A stretch of DNA of 35,409 nt from an uncultured Clostridiaceae bacterium (lineage in GTDB: Bacteria; Bacillota; Clostridia; Lachnospirales; Lachnospiraceae), in contig CAMHJT010000010.1 in the NCBI GenBank assembly GCA_946185495.1, positions 1 through 35,409 of the forward strand. Direction: 5' to 3'. Position numbers and translations under genes: made by a program. This document shows positions 1-6,997 of this stretch, in pieces. Under the pieces are notes generated by a model. It worked only from the letters and a program-made list of their open reading frames with translations, ran no database searches and had not been told where the DNA came from. Numbering within the stretch: position 1 is the stretch's first letter; each line of letters opens with the position of its first letter.

Positions 1-90
1 TCACCGTTCCGCCCGGCTCGCTCGTTGCCGGCTGCTCCACTCCCGGATTCGCCGTTCCGCCCGGCTCGCTTGTTGCCGCCTGCTCCGTCG
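1..90 (-). repeat. 48-bp in-frame tandem repeat in the DUF6273 protein tail
   Basis: The block beginning at position 4 recurs at 52, a period of 48 bp or 16 codons, with few mismatches. It encodes ATSEPGGT plus a short spacer. More copies probably lie beyond the window edge. Confidence 0.7.
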
Positions 91-1249
91 TCGTCTGCGT
101 CTGGCTGCCTGTTCCGCCTTCCTGCTCTGTAGCTGATGTAAGCTCCGTAGCCGGCTCAGTTGTTGCTTCCTCTATCTGGCTCTCCGTATCCGCCTGCTCC
201 TGTGTCGTCTGCTCCTGTGTTGTCTCTTCCTGTGTTGTCTCCCCGGCCACAGGCGGAGCGGTTTCCTCTACACTTCCGTCACTTCCAACCGTTCCCGCAT
301 AGGCTGTCTGTTTCGCCTTTGAACAATCCAGAACAATTGCCGGCCTTACCGCATTTGTACGGGAAGCTACCGTATATCCCTTGGAATATAGTCCTCCCTC
401 CTCTGTCACAAACAACGCGCTAAGCTCTGTCTTACCCTGTGTCCTGGACCAGTAGGAAGCCTGCTGCTGCCCTGCTCCCATCGCCTGCGCAAATACCGTC
501 CCCTGCGCCTTTCTGGACTCGTCATCCGAAAATCCAAATCCGCCCTTTTTCAGTTCTTCTTCTGAAAGGATAAACACATAATCACTCGTCTCATCCGCTG
601 CCGAAGTCCCATATACCGATGAGGCAGGATTGCTCACGCTTTTTCTGACCATTTTCTTCTGGTCCTCCTCACTGAAAGCGGTATTGAAAAAACCTTTCCC
701 CTCATAATCGGCCTCCGCCTCGTTTTCAGTCCCTTTATAACCATTCAGCCAACTTCTCAGTGTACTTGTACCCCATGACACCCGTCTAGCAGTCTGATGG
801 TATTTCTGCACGTCAAGGGCGGAATCCGCAACCAGAAACAGCTCACTGTCATCCGATTGTAGTACACGCCATTTAATCGGCGCATAAGCAAAATAGTGAT
901 AGGAAGACCCCGCCCCCCAAACATACGCGCCTGCATTGCTTGTGGCGTCCTCACTCCGTATCCTGCGGTACCGGATTCCCTGCAGGGTGCATTCATCCTG
1001 TATCCACCCCTTCACAGTGTCAAGCTGCGTATAGAGCTTCTCATCCTGATCCTTTGTGATCTCCTTTTGCGGATAGCTGCCAAAATATACACAGTCCCAC
1101 TTTACCACTTCACCCGTACGCGGATTTTCCGGCGTATATTCCTCTCCGGCGGCCACGCTCTGTCCGACCGCCGGAACACCGGCCAGCAATCCGGAAAGCA
1201 GCGCAGCAGCACAGATTCTGGTCATAAAATTATGTATTTTACGATTCAT
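1..1249 (-). CDS. Secreted DUF6273-domain surface protein, C-terminus cut by window edge
   Basis: Open from an ATG at 1249 to the window edge, giving 416 residues with no stop. The ATG follows AAGGGGAGG at 8-10 bases. It begins with a signal peptide (MNRKIHNFMTRICAAALLSG, then an AxA-like site). The next ~300 residues carry the marks of DUF6273: VKWDCVYFGSYPQ, IKWRVLQ, VSWGTSTLRSWLNGY, FNTAFSEEDQ and an NAVRPAIVLD ending. Proteins with this fold are common on the surface of gut Clostridia; their function is not established. From about residue 325 the chain becomes a Thr/Glu/Gln-rich linker (TTQEETTQEQTTQEQ) and then 16-residue repeats containing ATSEPGGT. The gene starts 17 bases after the phosphoesterase stop, so the two form an operon. 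The low-complexity tail resembles the linkers of the VYGPP-repeat protein at 3656. Whether the missing C-terminus carries an anchor or a VYGPP motif cannot be seen. Confidence 0.85.
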   Translation of the reverse strand, partial: MNRKIHNFMTRICAAALLSGLLAGVPAVGQSVAAGEEYTPENPRTGEVVKWDCVYFGSYPQKEITKDQDEKLYTQLDTVKGWIQDECTLQGIRYRRIRSEDATSNAGAYVWGAGSSYHYFAYAPIKWRVLQSDDSELFLVADSALDVQKYHQTARRVSWGTSTLRSWLNGYKGTENEAEADYEGKGFFNTAFSEEDQKKMVRKSVSNPASSVYGTSAADETSDYVFILSEEELKKGGFGFSDDESRKAQGTVFAQAMGAGQQQASYWSRTQGKTELSALFVTEEGGLYSKGYTVASRTNAVRPAIVLDCSKAKQTAYAGTVGSDGSVEETAPPVAGETTQEETTQEQTTQEQADTESQIEEATTEPATELTSATEQEGGTGSQTQTTTEQAATSEPGGTANPGVEQPATSEPGGTV

Positions 1250-1266
1250 ATTCTCTCACCCTCCCC

Positions 1267-3363
1267 TTATTTGCTGTAAGAACAATTCCCGACGCCATAG
1301 ACTTTATTATTATTTTTCTTTGTCACATCAGATGTATCCAAATAAAAGCAATTATCGGTATACCCGCTCAATTCAATATTGATGGTCTGGCTGCCGTTCC
1401 CTCCATTATTGAATATCACCTTCGCGTAATCTCCGTTTTCATACCGATAGATATCTTTTCCACTGCTGCTCGTTCCGGCAACCTCAGTCAGCTTGACGCC
1501 CGGCCATTTCGCGTTGCAGTCTGACGAGCTGTTGTAGGCATACACATATACCTCGTCCCAGAGATCATTTTGAAAATACCAGATTCCACCCGTTTCTGTC
1601 TGAGATGAAGTGGAAGACGCTTTCTCCACACCGATCTTCAGCATAAATCCATAAAGCGTATCACAGGCATTCTTGAGCTGAAACTCCTGAATTCCCGGAA
1701 TGGAATACCTAAGCCTTTTAACAGCCTGATACTGGTCAAATGAAGCAAACTCTCCATACTGGTCCAGCATTTTTTCCGCAACTGTATTTAGCTCGTCCAT
1801 GCCCGCATTCTCAGCCACCAGCTCCTTGTCAGCCTTGTAGGTCTCATATTCCGGCTGGATCGTGTTCGAGCGCACCGGTGCAATCTCCTCCGAACCGCGA
1901 GAGCCCTCCATGATATAGCAATATTCCGGATAAATCGCCTCTCCCTTTAAATCCGCCCCGCAGAATACAACCTCGTTTTCATATACCTCAGTGAAATATC
2001 CCTGACTGTTAAGTCCTTTTCCATCGCTGCCCGATGATCCCTTCTGATGGTATAATTCCGGACTGTCATATTCCTGCCCGGAATCCACATTGTTGCCATA
2101 AGTGGTACCGGCAACCGAAGGGTTGTGTATCATATTGCAGGATGCGCCATTCCGGTTGGAATAATTCCTGTCCAGATAAAAATCCTGATGCGTATGTCCG
2201 TTCATCCAGATCAGATCCTTGTACTTCTCAAATATCTTCTTAAGCCCGGAAGCCTTCGACTCCACCACATGTCCGCCATACATCGTATTGTCCCAGTTAT
2301 CCCCTGTGCTGAAGTTTTTGATCGTCGCGTGCTCGATCACATAGATATTGATACCTGTCCCGTAATAGGTATCCAGAAGATCCTGCAGCCATTCCATCTG
2401 TTTGTCGGTAAAGCGGAAGTCAGGGTCGGTCTTATTGCCGCTGCTGTCCTTCTGTGTCCACTCCTCCAGCGCCAGAAAAATAAACAAATCTCCTGTATTT
2501 TGCTCAATCACGTAATAATATGGCTTCTTAGCCTTATAGTTTGCCGCCGTGCTGTCCGTTCCCGTCACCCTCGCAAATGTCAGATTGCCATAATAGGTTC
2601 CCGTAGAATCCTTGCCTCCGCTTCTCATGTCATGATTGCCGTTGCTCTCCCATACATTGCCTGTATAAGGAGATTCCTTGAGAATCTTCGCGTAAGTCTC
2701 GTACTCTGATTTATAAATATCGCTCTTCGCGTTGGTGATCGAGTCTCCGGAAGAGATGATAAAATCCGAATTCATATTCGCGGCATACTTCAGCGCCTGC
2801 GCCCAGTTCTTCTCAGCATTTTTATAATATCCATTCTTGTCAATATGTATATCTGAATAAGAATTAAACGTATATAGCAGCTTGCCGCTTCCTGAATATA
2901 ATTGCTTTTTCTCCGGAAGATCATACACTGCGGCTGCATTTGCCACAGTGGATTCAGAACCTTCCTTCACCGCAATCAGCTTTGTTGCCCCGGCCGGAAT
3001 TGCGATATGATTCCCGAATGTGAACTGCGCAGTCTTGCCTGCCTCCACAGAAAAGCCCTTTCCTCCGAATGACTTCTCCTTCAGCCTGCAGTTCTTCTGT
3101 TCCTCCAGCTTGCTGTCGATCTCATAGTAGCCCTGCAGGGCGCCCTGGTCGTCTGACCAGAACAAATGATAAACCGCCTTTTCATCTGAGCTGATGGTCA
3201 CCGTTCCCTCCGCGTATCCGGCTTTATCCTTTCCATCTCCCTTGAATTCATAGGAAATGGCCGCATCCGCAAGAACCTTTGCCGCCTTCCCCGGCATAGC
3301 AAAGCCAAATGCCAAAAACAGCATTCCTGCCAATAAACATACGCGCCTGTTTTTTTGTTTCAT
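1267..3363 (-). CDS. Secreted calcineurin-like metallophosphoesterase with C-terminal CBM26-like starch-binding module
   Basis: 698 residues from the ATG at 3363. This start gives a proper signal peptide (MKQKNRRVCLLAGMLFLAFG), has GGGGAAG upstream, and is preferred over an in-frame start 15 codons earlier. The metallophosphoesterase domain (about 165-470) shows the metal ligands in order: D171-x-H173, G-D207, GNHD at 242-245, H345, and GHTH at 389-392. Enzymes of this fold hydrolyse phosphomono- or diesters outside the cell; the substrate is not deducible. The last ~95 residues match a CBM26-type starch-binding module (IWYFQNDLWDEVYVYAY, WPGV, YRYENGDYAKVIFNNGG). It has its own promoter at 3424-3452 and is followed after 17 bases by the DUF6273 gene. 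A starch-binding tip on a phosphoesterase suggests attachment to alpha-glucan in the gut, but this is inference. Confidence 0.88.
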   Translation of the reverse strand: MKQKNRRVCLLAGMLFLAFGFAMPGKAAKVLADAAISYEFKGDGKDKAGYAEGTVTISSDEKAVYHLFWSDDQGALQGYYEIDSKLEEQKNCRLKEKSFGGKGFSVEAGKTAQFTFGNHIAIPAGATKLIAVKEGSESTVANAAAVYDLPEKKQLYSGSGKLLYTFNSYSDIHIDKNGYYKNAEKNWAQALKYAANMNSDFIISSGDSITNAKSDIYKSEYETYAKILKESPYTGNVWESNGNHDMRSGGKDSTGTYYGNLTFARVTGTDSTAANYKAKKPYYYVIEQNTGDLFIFLALEEWTQKDSSGNKTDPDFRFTDKQMEWLQDLLDTYYGTGINIYVIEHATIKNFSTGDNWDNTMYGGHVVESKASGLKKIFEKYKDLIWMNGHTHQDFYLDRNYSNRNGASCNMIHNPSVAGTTYGNNVDSGQEYDSPELYHQKGSSGSDGKGLNSQGYFTEVYENEVVFCGADLKGEAIYPEYCYIMEGSRGSEEIAPVRSNTIQPEYETYKADKELVAENAGMDELNTVAEKMLDQYGEFASFDQYQAVKRLRYSIPGIQEFQLKNACDTLYGFMLKIGVEKASSTSSQTETGGIWYFQNDLWDEVYVYAYNSSSDCNAKWPGVKLTEVAGTSSSGKDIYRYENGDYAKVIFNNGGNGSQTINIELSGYTDNCFYLDTSDVTKKNNNKVYGVGNCSYSK

Positions 3364-3423
3364 TCCACATCTTCCCCTTTCCTTTTCAATAGTTTCAAGC
3401 CATTCCAATGTACTGATAGCTCA

Positions 3424-3452
3424 ACTATATCAAAAATCACCAGCAATTACAA
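3424..3452 (-). promoter_or_regulatory. Sigma-A promoter of the phosphoesterase-DUF6273 operon
   Basis: On the minus strand TTGTAA (3447-3452), a 17-bp spacer, then TATAGT (3424-3429). The predicted start lies about 55 bases before the ATG at 3363. Confidence 0.7.
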
Positions 3453-3530
3453 CAACAGATAAAACAAATAATGGTGTATTTCGCATTACCCGTACCTATC
3501 TTTTCTGCAGTATTATTTCCAAACTACCAC

Positions 3531-3559
3531 TTGACAAAATATATATTCAAATCTACAAT
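3531..3559 (+). promoter_or_regulatory. Sigma-A promoter of the VYGPP protein-radical SAM operon
   Basis: TTGACA (3531-3536), a 17-bp spacer, then TACAAT (3554-3559). This is one of the best matches to consensus in the window. It leaves a leader of about 90 bases. It diverges from the promoter at 3424-3452 with about 78 bp between the two -35 boxes. The 292-bp gap between the two genes holds nothing else recognisable. Confidence 0.8.
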
Positions 3560-3655
3560 AAACACATGAGCAAACACATTTTATCCGCAAACCTGCAGAT
3601 CATTCCAACCGATTTCCAGCTTTGCGTATTTTACTATTGTAAGGAGGAATCAGAC

Positions 3656-5161
3656 ATGAAAAAACCGGGCAGAATCCGTAAACCGATTTATAACCTGGCA
3701 CTGGGTTCCCTGTTAGTAACCGGTATGTCCACTTCGCTGTCCCAGCCTGTGGAAGCAGCCAGGGCTGTTTCCCTAAGCAACAGCCGTATCACGCTTAAGG
3801 TCGGTGATACCAGGAAGATCAAGCTAAAGGGGCTTCCGGCCAAAAAGCTCTCCAAGCTCAAATGGAAAAGCACCAGAAAAAAATGCGCATCCGTTTCATC
3901 CAAGGGCGTTATCACTGCCAAGAAGGCTGGAACCTGTACCGTTTATGTGAAGTACAAGGGCAAAACCTACAAATGCAAGATAATTGTAAAGAAGGTACCT
4001 GCCGCAACGACAGAAGCGGTAACGGAATACTATCCCACAGATACTATAACCACGGAAATGCCGGTCATTTCGCCGGTCACAACGGAACAGCCGGTGTATC
4101 AGCAGCCCGCAACCGAACAGGCTGCCACTACTGAATATGATCCCGGCATCAATATACTCCCTACCGTTTACGGTCCGCCGGAGTATTTCAGCAGCGAGGA
4201 GAATAAAACTGAACAGGCAGCCACCGGGCAGAACAAAACCGAACAGCTCACCAGTGAGCAGGGCAACACCACGCAACCTGTTACCGAACAGAACAAAACC
4301 GAACAGCTTACCGCCGAGCAGTACAAAACCGAACAGCTCACCAGTGAGCAGTACAAAACCGAACAGCTCACCAGTGAGCAGGACAAAACCAAACAGCTCA
4401 CCAGTGAGCAGGACAAAACCGAACAGCTCACCAGTGAGCAGGACAAGACCGAACAGGTTACCGAGCAGGCCACCACCGAGTTTGATCCGGAACATAACAT
4501 GATGCCTACCGTTTACGGTCCGCCGGAGTATTTCAACACCGAACAGGCTACTTCAGAACAAGGCAGAACCGAGCAGGCCACCGGCGAGCAGGAAAAAACC
4601 GAACAGGCTACCACTGAACAGGCCACCACTGAGTTTGATCCGGAACATAACATGATGCCTACCGTTTACGGTCCGCCGGAATATTTCAACACCGAACAGG
4701 CTACTTCAGAACAAGGCAGAACCGAGCAGGCCACCGGCGAACAGAAAAAAACCGAACAGGCTACCACTGAACAGGCCACCACTGAGTTTGATCCGGAATA
4801 TAACATAATGCCTGCTGTTTACGGTCCGCCGGAGTTTTTCAACACCGAGCAGGTCACCAGCGAACAGGAAAAAACCGAACAGGCCACCTTTGAACAGACC
4901 ACTACCACCGAATATGATCCGTGGCAGAATATGGTCGCTCCTGTTTACGGTCCACCGGAGATGCCTACGGACCAACCGGGTCTGGATATAGAGCCGCCAA
5001 AAGAGGATCCCGCAGAGGAATCCACTACACAGGTGAATCCTTATGATCCCGCCCTGAACGAAAACCCAGATGTATACGGGCCTCCGATCTATGACTATGA
5101 CCCTTCACAAAATGAAAACGTGACCGTATACGGTCCACCGGAGGGATTCTATGACGCGTGA
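3656..5161 (+). CDS. Secreted BIG2-like protein with seven VYGPP core motifs; candidate RiPP-type substrate
   Basis: 501 residues. The ATG at 3656 is preceded by AAGGAGG at 3641-3647; an in-frame extension upstream overlaps the promoter and the divergent gene and is rejected. Order: signal peptide (residues 1 to about 35, ending VEAA); a Lys-rich Ig-like domain of BIG2 type (about 38-115: ITLKVGD, LKWKST, VSSKGVITAKKAGTCTVYV); Thr/Glu/Gln-rich linker; about seven 10-residue repeats of KTEQLTSEQD type (192-267); then cores separated by TEQ linkers. Seven cores share [YF]DPxxNxxxxVYGPP[EI] with no gaps. Their Val residues are 171, 286, 337, 388, 430, 473 and 491; the last core ends five residues before the C-terminus. 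I see no LPxTG or membrane anchor. The overlapping radical SAM gene implies that the cores are enzymatically modified. Function is otherwise unknown; a simple adhesin or scaffold is the alternative. Confidence 0.88.
   Translation: MKKPGRIRKPIYNLALGSLLVTGMSTSLSQPVEAARAVSLSNSRITLKVGDTRKIKLKGLPAKKLSKLKWKSTRKKCASVSSKGVITAKKAGTCTVYVKYKGKTYKCKIIVKKVPAATTEAVTEYYPTDTITTEMPVISPVTTEQPVYQQPATEQAATTEYDPGINILPTVYGPPEYFSSEENKTEQAATGQNKTEQLTSEQGNTTQPVTEQNKTEQLTAEQYKTEQLTSEQYKTEQLTSEQDKTKQLTSEQDKTEQLTSEQDKTEQVTEQATTEFDPEHNMMPTVYGPPEYFNTEQATSEQGRTEQATGEQEKTEQATTEQATTEFDPEHNMMPTVYGPPEYFNTEQATSEQGRTEQATGEQKKTEQATTEQATTEFDPEYNIMPAVYGPPEFFNTEQVTSEQEKTEQATFEQTTTTEYDPWQNMVAPVYGPPEMPTDQPGLDIEPPKEDPAEESTTQVNPYDPALNENPDVYGPPIYDYDPSQNENVTVYGPPEGFYDA
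4231..4455 (+). repeat. 30-bp in-frame tandem repeat, about 7.5 units
   Basis: Units begin at 4231, 4261 (diverged), 4291, 4321, 4351, 4381, 4411 and 4441. Each encodes ten residues of KTEQLTSEQ type followed by a variable N, Y or D. Several neighbours are nearly identical, so unit number may vary between strains or be miscounted in assemblies. Confidence 0.85.
4472..4900 (+). repeat. 153-bp in-frame tandem repeat, two near-identical units and a diverged third
   Basis: Units 4472-4624 and 4625-4777 are almost identical, and a third begins at 4778 and diverges. Each is 51 codons: one VYGPPE core plus a TEQ-rich linker. The near identity points to recent duplication of whole core-plus-linker units. 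Confidence 0.85.
5140..5145 (+). promoter_or_regulatory. Ribosome binding site inside the last core codons, decides the radical SAM start
   Basis: GGAGGG at 5140-5145 lies five bases before the ATG at 5151. These bases are also the codons for Pro-Glu-Gly of the seventh core, so the last motif doubles as the Shine-Dalgarno site for the enzyme gene and ties the two translation rates together. Confidence 0.75.
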
Positions 5162-6236
5162 AGAAGCAATCCGCCAGGCAAAGACGATCCAGCTTGACCA
5201 GCTGGCGGATTACCACAAAAACCTATACAAGCACCCGGAGCTTCGGCAATTATTTTTCGAGGTGACCCTTCGCTGCAATGAGCGCTGTTTCCACTGTGGA
5301 AGCCGCTGTGAAAGCGACTCGGAAAACGGCCTCCCTCTCTACAAATTTAAGGAGATCCTCGATGAGGTAAAGGAGAACTTCGACCTCTCCAACCTGCAGC
5401 TTTGCATCACCGGCGGCGAGCCGCTGCTCTATCCTGACTTTTTTGAGCTGATGAGCTACGCCCATGAGCTCGGCTACCAATGGGGCATGACTTCCAACGG
5501 CACCATGATCACAAAGGATGTTGCAAGGAAGCTTCGGGAATGCGGCATGGGCACCATCTCCATCAGCATAGACGGCCTGGAGGAAACCCATGACAGGCAG
5601 AGACGGTATCCGGGCGGGTACCGGAAGGCCATGGACGGCATCCAGAACCTCATCGACGAGGGCGGTTTTGATGCCATCATGGCGACCACCGTCTTTAACC
5701 ATGGGAACATCAACGAGCTGGAGTCCCTTTATGAGATCTTTGATAAGATGGACATCGACATCTGGCGCATCGTCGGCCTGGAGCCGATCGGACGCGCATT
5801 GGATTACCCGGAGCTGATGCTTACGCCGGATGACCACCGGAAGATTTTCTCCTTCATCAAGGCACGGAGGGCGGAAGAGCTTCCTGTCAGCTACGGCTGC
5901 AGCCATTTTGTCGGCCTCGACTACGAGGCGGATGTGCGTGACTGGTATTTCCTTTGCAATGCCGGCGTATATGTGGCCAGCATCATGGCCAACGGCGATA
6001 TCGGCGCCTGCCTCGACATCGAGCGCAATCCGCGGACCATTCAGGGCAATGTCTGGAAGGAACGCTTCACCGATGTCTGGAACAACCGGTTTGAGATCTT
6101 CCGCAGCCCGATCTCCCAGTTAAATAAGGACTGCCGGGAATGTGAATATGAGAAATGGTGCGCGGGAGGCGCACACCACAGCTGGGATTATCAGAATGAC
6201 CGGCAGATGATATGCTTCCGGGATATCCTGTTTTGA
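5151..6236 (+). CDS. Radical SAM/SPASM enzyme, putative maturase of the VYGPP-repeat protein
   Basis: 361 residues. The radical SAM motif CNERCFHC places the [4Fe-4S] ligands at C42, C46 and C49, with C53 just after. GGEP lies at 88-91 and the TSNG strand at 115-118. The C-terminal third has SPASM-type cysteines for auxiliary clusters: C250, C269, C287 (NGDIGAC), C328, C331, C337 and C355. The usual C-x-G-G-C is CAGGA here, so one expected ligand (position 341) is missing. The ~35 residues before the radical SAM core are too short for a RiPP recognition element. It overlaps the substrate gene by 11 bases and ends its operon. SPASM proteins next to repeat-bearing genes usually modify those peptides, for example by thioether, C-C or ether cross-links. 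The substrate assignment is inference; an anaerobic sulfatase-maturase-like role is less likely because no sulfatase is nearby. Confidence 0.85.
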   Translation: MTREEAIRQAKTIQLDQLADYHKNLYKHPELRQLFFEVTLRCNERCFHCGSRCESDSENGLPLYKFKEILDEVKENFDLSNLQLCITGGEPLLYPDFFELMSYAHELGYQWGMTSNGTMITKDVARKLRECGMGTISISIDGLEETHDRQRRYPGGYRKAMDGIQNLIDEGGFDAIMATTVFNHGNINELESLYEIFDKMDIDIWRIVGLEPIGRALDYPELMLTPDDHRKIFSFIKARRAEELPVSYGCSHFVGLDYEADVRDWYFLCNAGVYVASIMANGDIGACLDIERNPRTIQGNVWKERFTDVWNNRFEIFRSPISQLNKDCRECEYEKWCAGGAHHSWDYQNDRQMICFRDILF

Positions 6237-6251
6237 ATGCTTTGGAATTCA

Positions 6252-6292
6252 AAAGAGCTTCAGTACCTTTCAGGTACGAAGCTCTTTTTTTA
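6252..6292 (+). terminator. Rho-independent terminator after the radical SAM gene
   Basis: AAGAGCTTC plus GTACC pairs with GGTAC plus GAAGCTCTT, with one bulged A and a TTTCA loop, followed by seven Ts. It begins 15 bases after the stop codon. Confidence 0.85.
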
Positions 6293-6328
6293 TCTATAGA
6301 TACACTGATCACATCCATGCTTTAATAA

Positions 6329-6466
6329 TCAGCATCTGCAAAACAGCAGATAAGCGCATGCAAACGCAAGGATGACCACCAGAAAGCTCCAGAAGCCCTC
6401 TAGAAAATAACCGGCAACCATCCCGATCCCAAACCAAAAAAAAGCAAAGCCCCATACCCGTTTCAT
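6329..6466 (-). CDS. 45-residue hydrophobic membrane protein
   Basis: ATG at 6466 preceded by AAAGGGGGAG; 45 codons and TGA. The product begins MKRVWGFAFFWFGIGMVAGY and continues to a Cys-Arg-Cys end. Two hydrophobic stretches (about 5-20 and 25-43) are split by LEG, so it is probably a two-pass or hairpin membrane protein. It lies 129 bases after gerW on the same strand and may be the end of that operon. I recognise no named family. The strong ribosome site and clean membrane profile are the case for it being real. Confidence 0.65.
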   Translation of the reverse strand: MKRVWGFAFFWFGIGMVAGYFLEGFWSFLVVILAFACAYLLFCRC

Positions 6467-6562
6467 ACGCTCCCCCTTTGTCCTTCAGGTGCTATAAAAC
6501 AGTATATGCAGGCTTTGCCGTTTTGTTCCGGTTTCTGTGTCATGAAACAGTGTTTTTACAGC

Positions 6563-6594
6563 GTATCTGCATTCATACCTTACGAAGCAGATAC
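6563..6594. repeat. Inverted repeat directly after gerW
   Basis: GTATCTGC (6563-6570) and GCAGATAC (6587-6594) form a perfect 8-bp stem with a 16-base loop, one base past the gerW stop. No T-run follows on the minus strand, so it may be an mRNA end stabiliser or a weak terminator. The rest of 6467-6595 holds nothing recognisable. Confidence 0.4.
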
Positions 6595-6595
6595 T

Positions 6596-6985
6596 TTACT
6601 GCTCCAGCATGTCATTGACAGCCGCTTCTACCTCTTCCGAAGTCTCCGTCTCATCCTTCTTCTTGAAACGATCCACCAGATCCGGTACCATATCCAGCAC
6701 CTTCGTCACCGTATCCTGATTCTTGACATTCACAAGGCGGATCTGTCCGTTCTGGATCACAAGCACCGCGCTGGCGGTCATCTTGCCGCCCATTGCGCCT
6801 GCGCCATTATTCTTCTCAGCACCCGCGAATGCGCCCGCTCCCACTCCAAAGGTGACATCCACCAGCGGCAGGATGATCGTATCACCCACTGTCTTGGGAT
6901 CTCCCACTACCGTTTTGGTTGTCAGGAATTTGTCCATTCCTTCAAACAGGGAACTAACTGTTGAACCGAAATTATTATTTGTCAT
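6596..6985 (-). CDS. gerW: Spore protein GerW/YtfJ family
   Basis: 129 residues with the typical sequence of the YtfJ family: VGDPKTVGDTIILPLVDVTF followed by a Gly/Ala-rich segment (GVGAGAFAG, NNGAGAMGGKMTASAVLVI) and a C-terminal helix. In Bacillus subtilis GerW is made during sporulation and is needed for normal germination with some germinants. The ATG has GGAGG eight bases upstream. It starts 12 bases after the DUF2953 gene stop; the ytfI-ytfJ pairing is conserved across spore formers and supports the call. It marks the organism as a likely spore former. Confidence 0.9.
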   Translation of the reverse strand: MTNNNFGSTVSSLFEGMDKFLTTKTVVGDPKTVGDTIILPLVDVTFGVGAGAFAGAEKNNGAGAMGGKMTASAVLVIQNGQIRLVNVKNQDTVTKVLDMVPDLVDRFKKKDETETSEEVEAAVNDMLEQ

Positions 6986-6997
6986 CTTTCTATCCTC

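Larger units (their letters stand above)
4136..5143 (+). other. Seven conserved 16-residue core motifs (putative modification sites)
   Basis: Core positions are 4136-4183, 4481-4528, 4634-4681, 4787-4834, 4913-4960, 5042-5089 and 5096-5143. All fit aromatic-D-P-x-x-N-x-x-x-x-V-Y-G-P-P-(E/I) at identical spacing. Aromatic-1, Asp-2, Pro-3, Asn-6, Val-11, Tyr-12, Gly-13, Pro-14 and Pro-15 are invariant, while residues 4-5 and 7-10 vary even between close repeats. That pattern suggests recognition or modification of fixed residues, not simple repeat duplication. Confidence 0.85.

Noticed and set aside
3257-3655. N-terminal extension of the VYGPP protein frame
   Set aside because: It overlaps the phosphoesterase gene and the promoter at 3531-3559; AAGGAGG and a signal peptide mark ATG 3656 as the start.
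4231-4455. CRISPR array
   Set aside because: The 30-bp units are contiguous and in frame with no spacers; they encode a peptide repeat.
3896-4502. Long open frames opposite to and overlapping the VYGPP repeat region
   Set aside because: They are shadows of the tandem repeats read in other frames (monotonous LFGFVLLTGE, VSCSVLSCSL or KPNSSPVSR units), with no ribosome site, while the plus-strand frame has a promoter, signal peptide and domain.
4985-5161. Sortase anchor at the end of the VYGPP protein
   Set aside because: No LPxTG-like motif, hydrophobic segment or basic tail; the chain ends directly after the seventh core.
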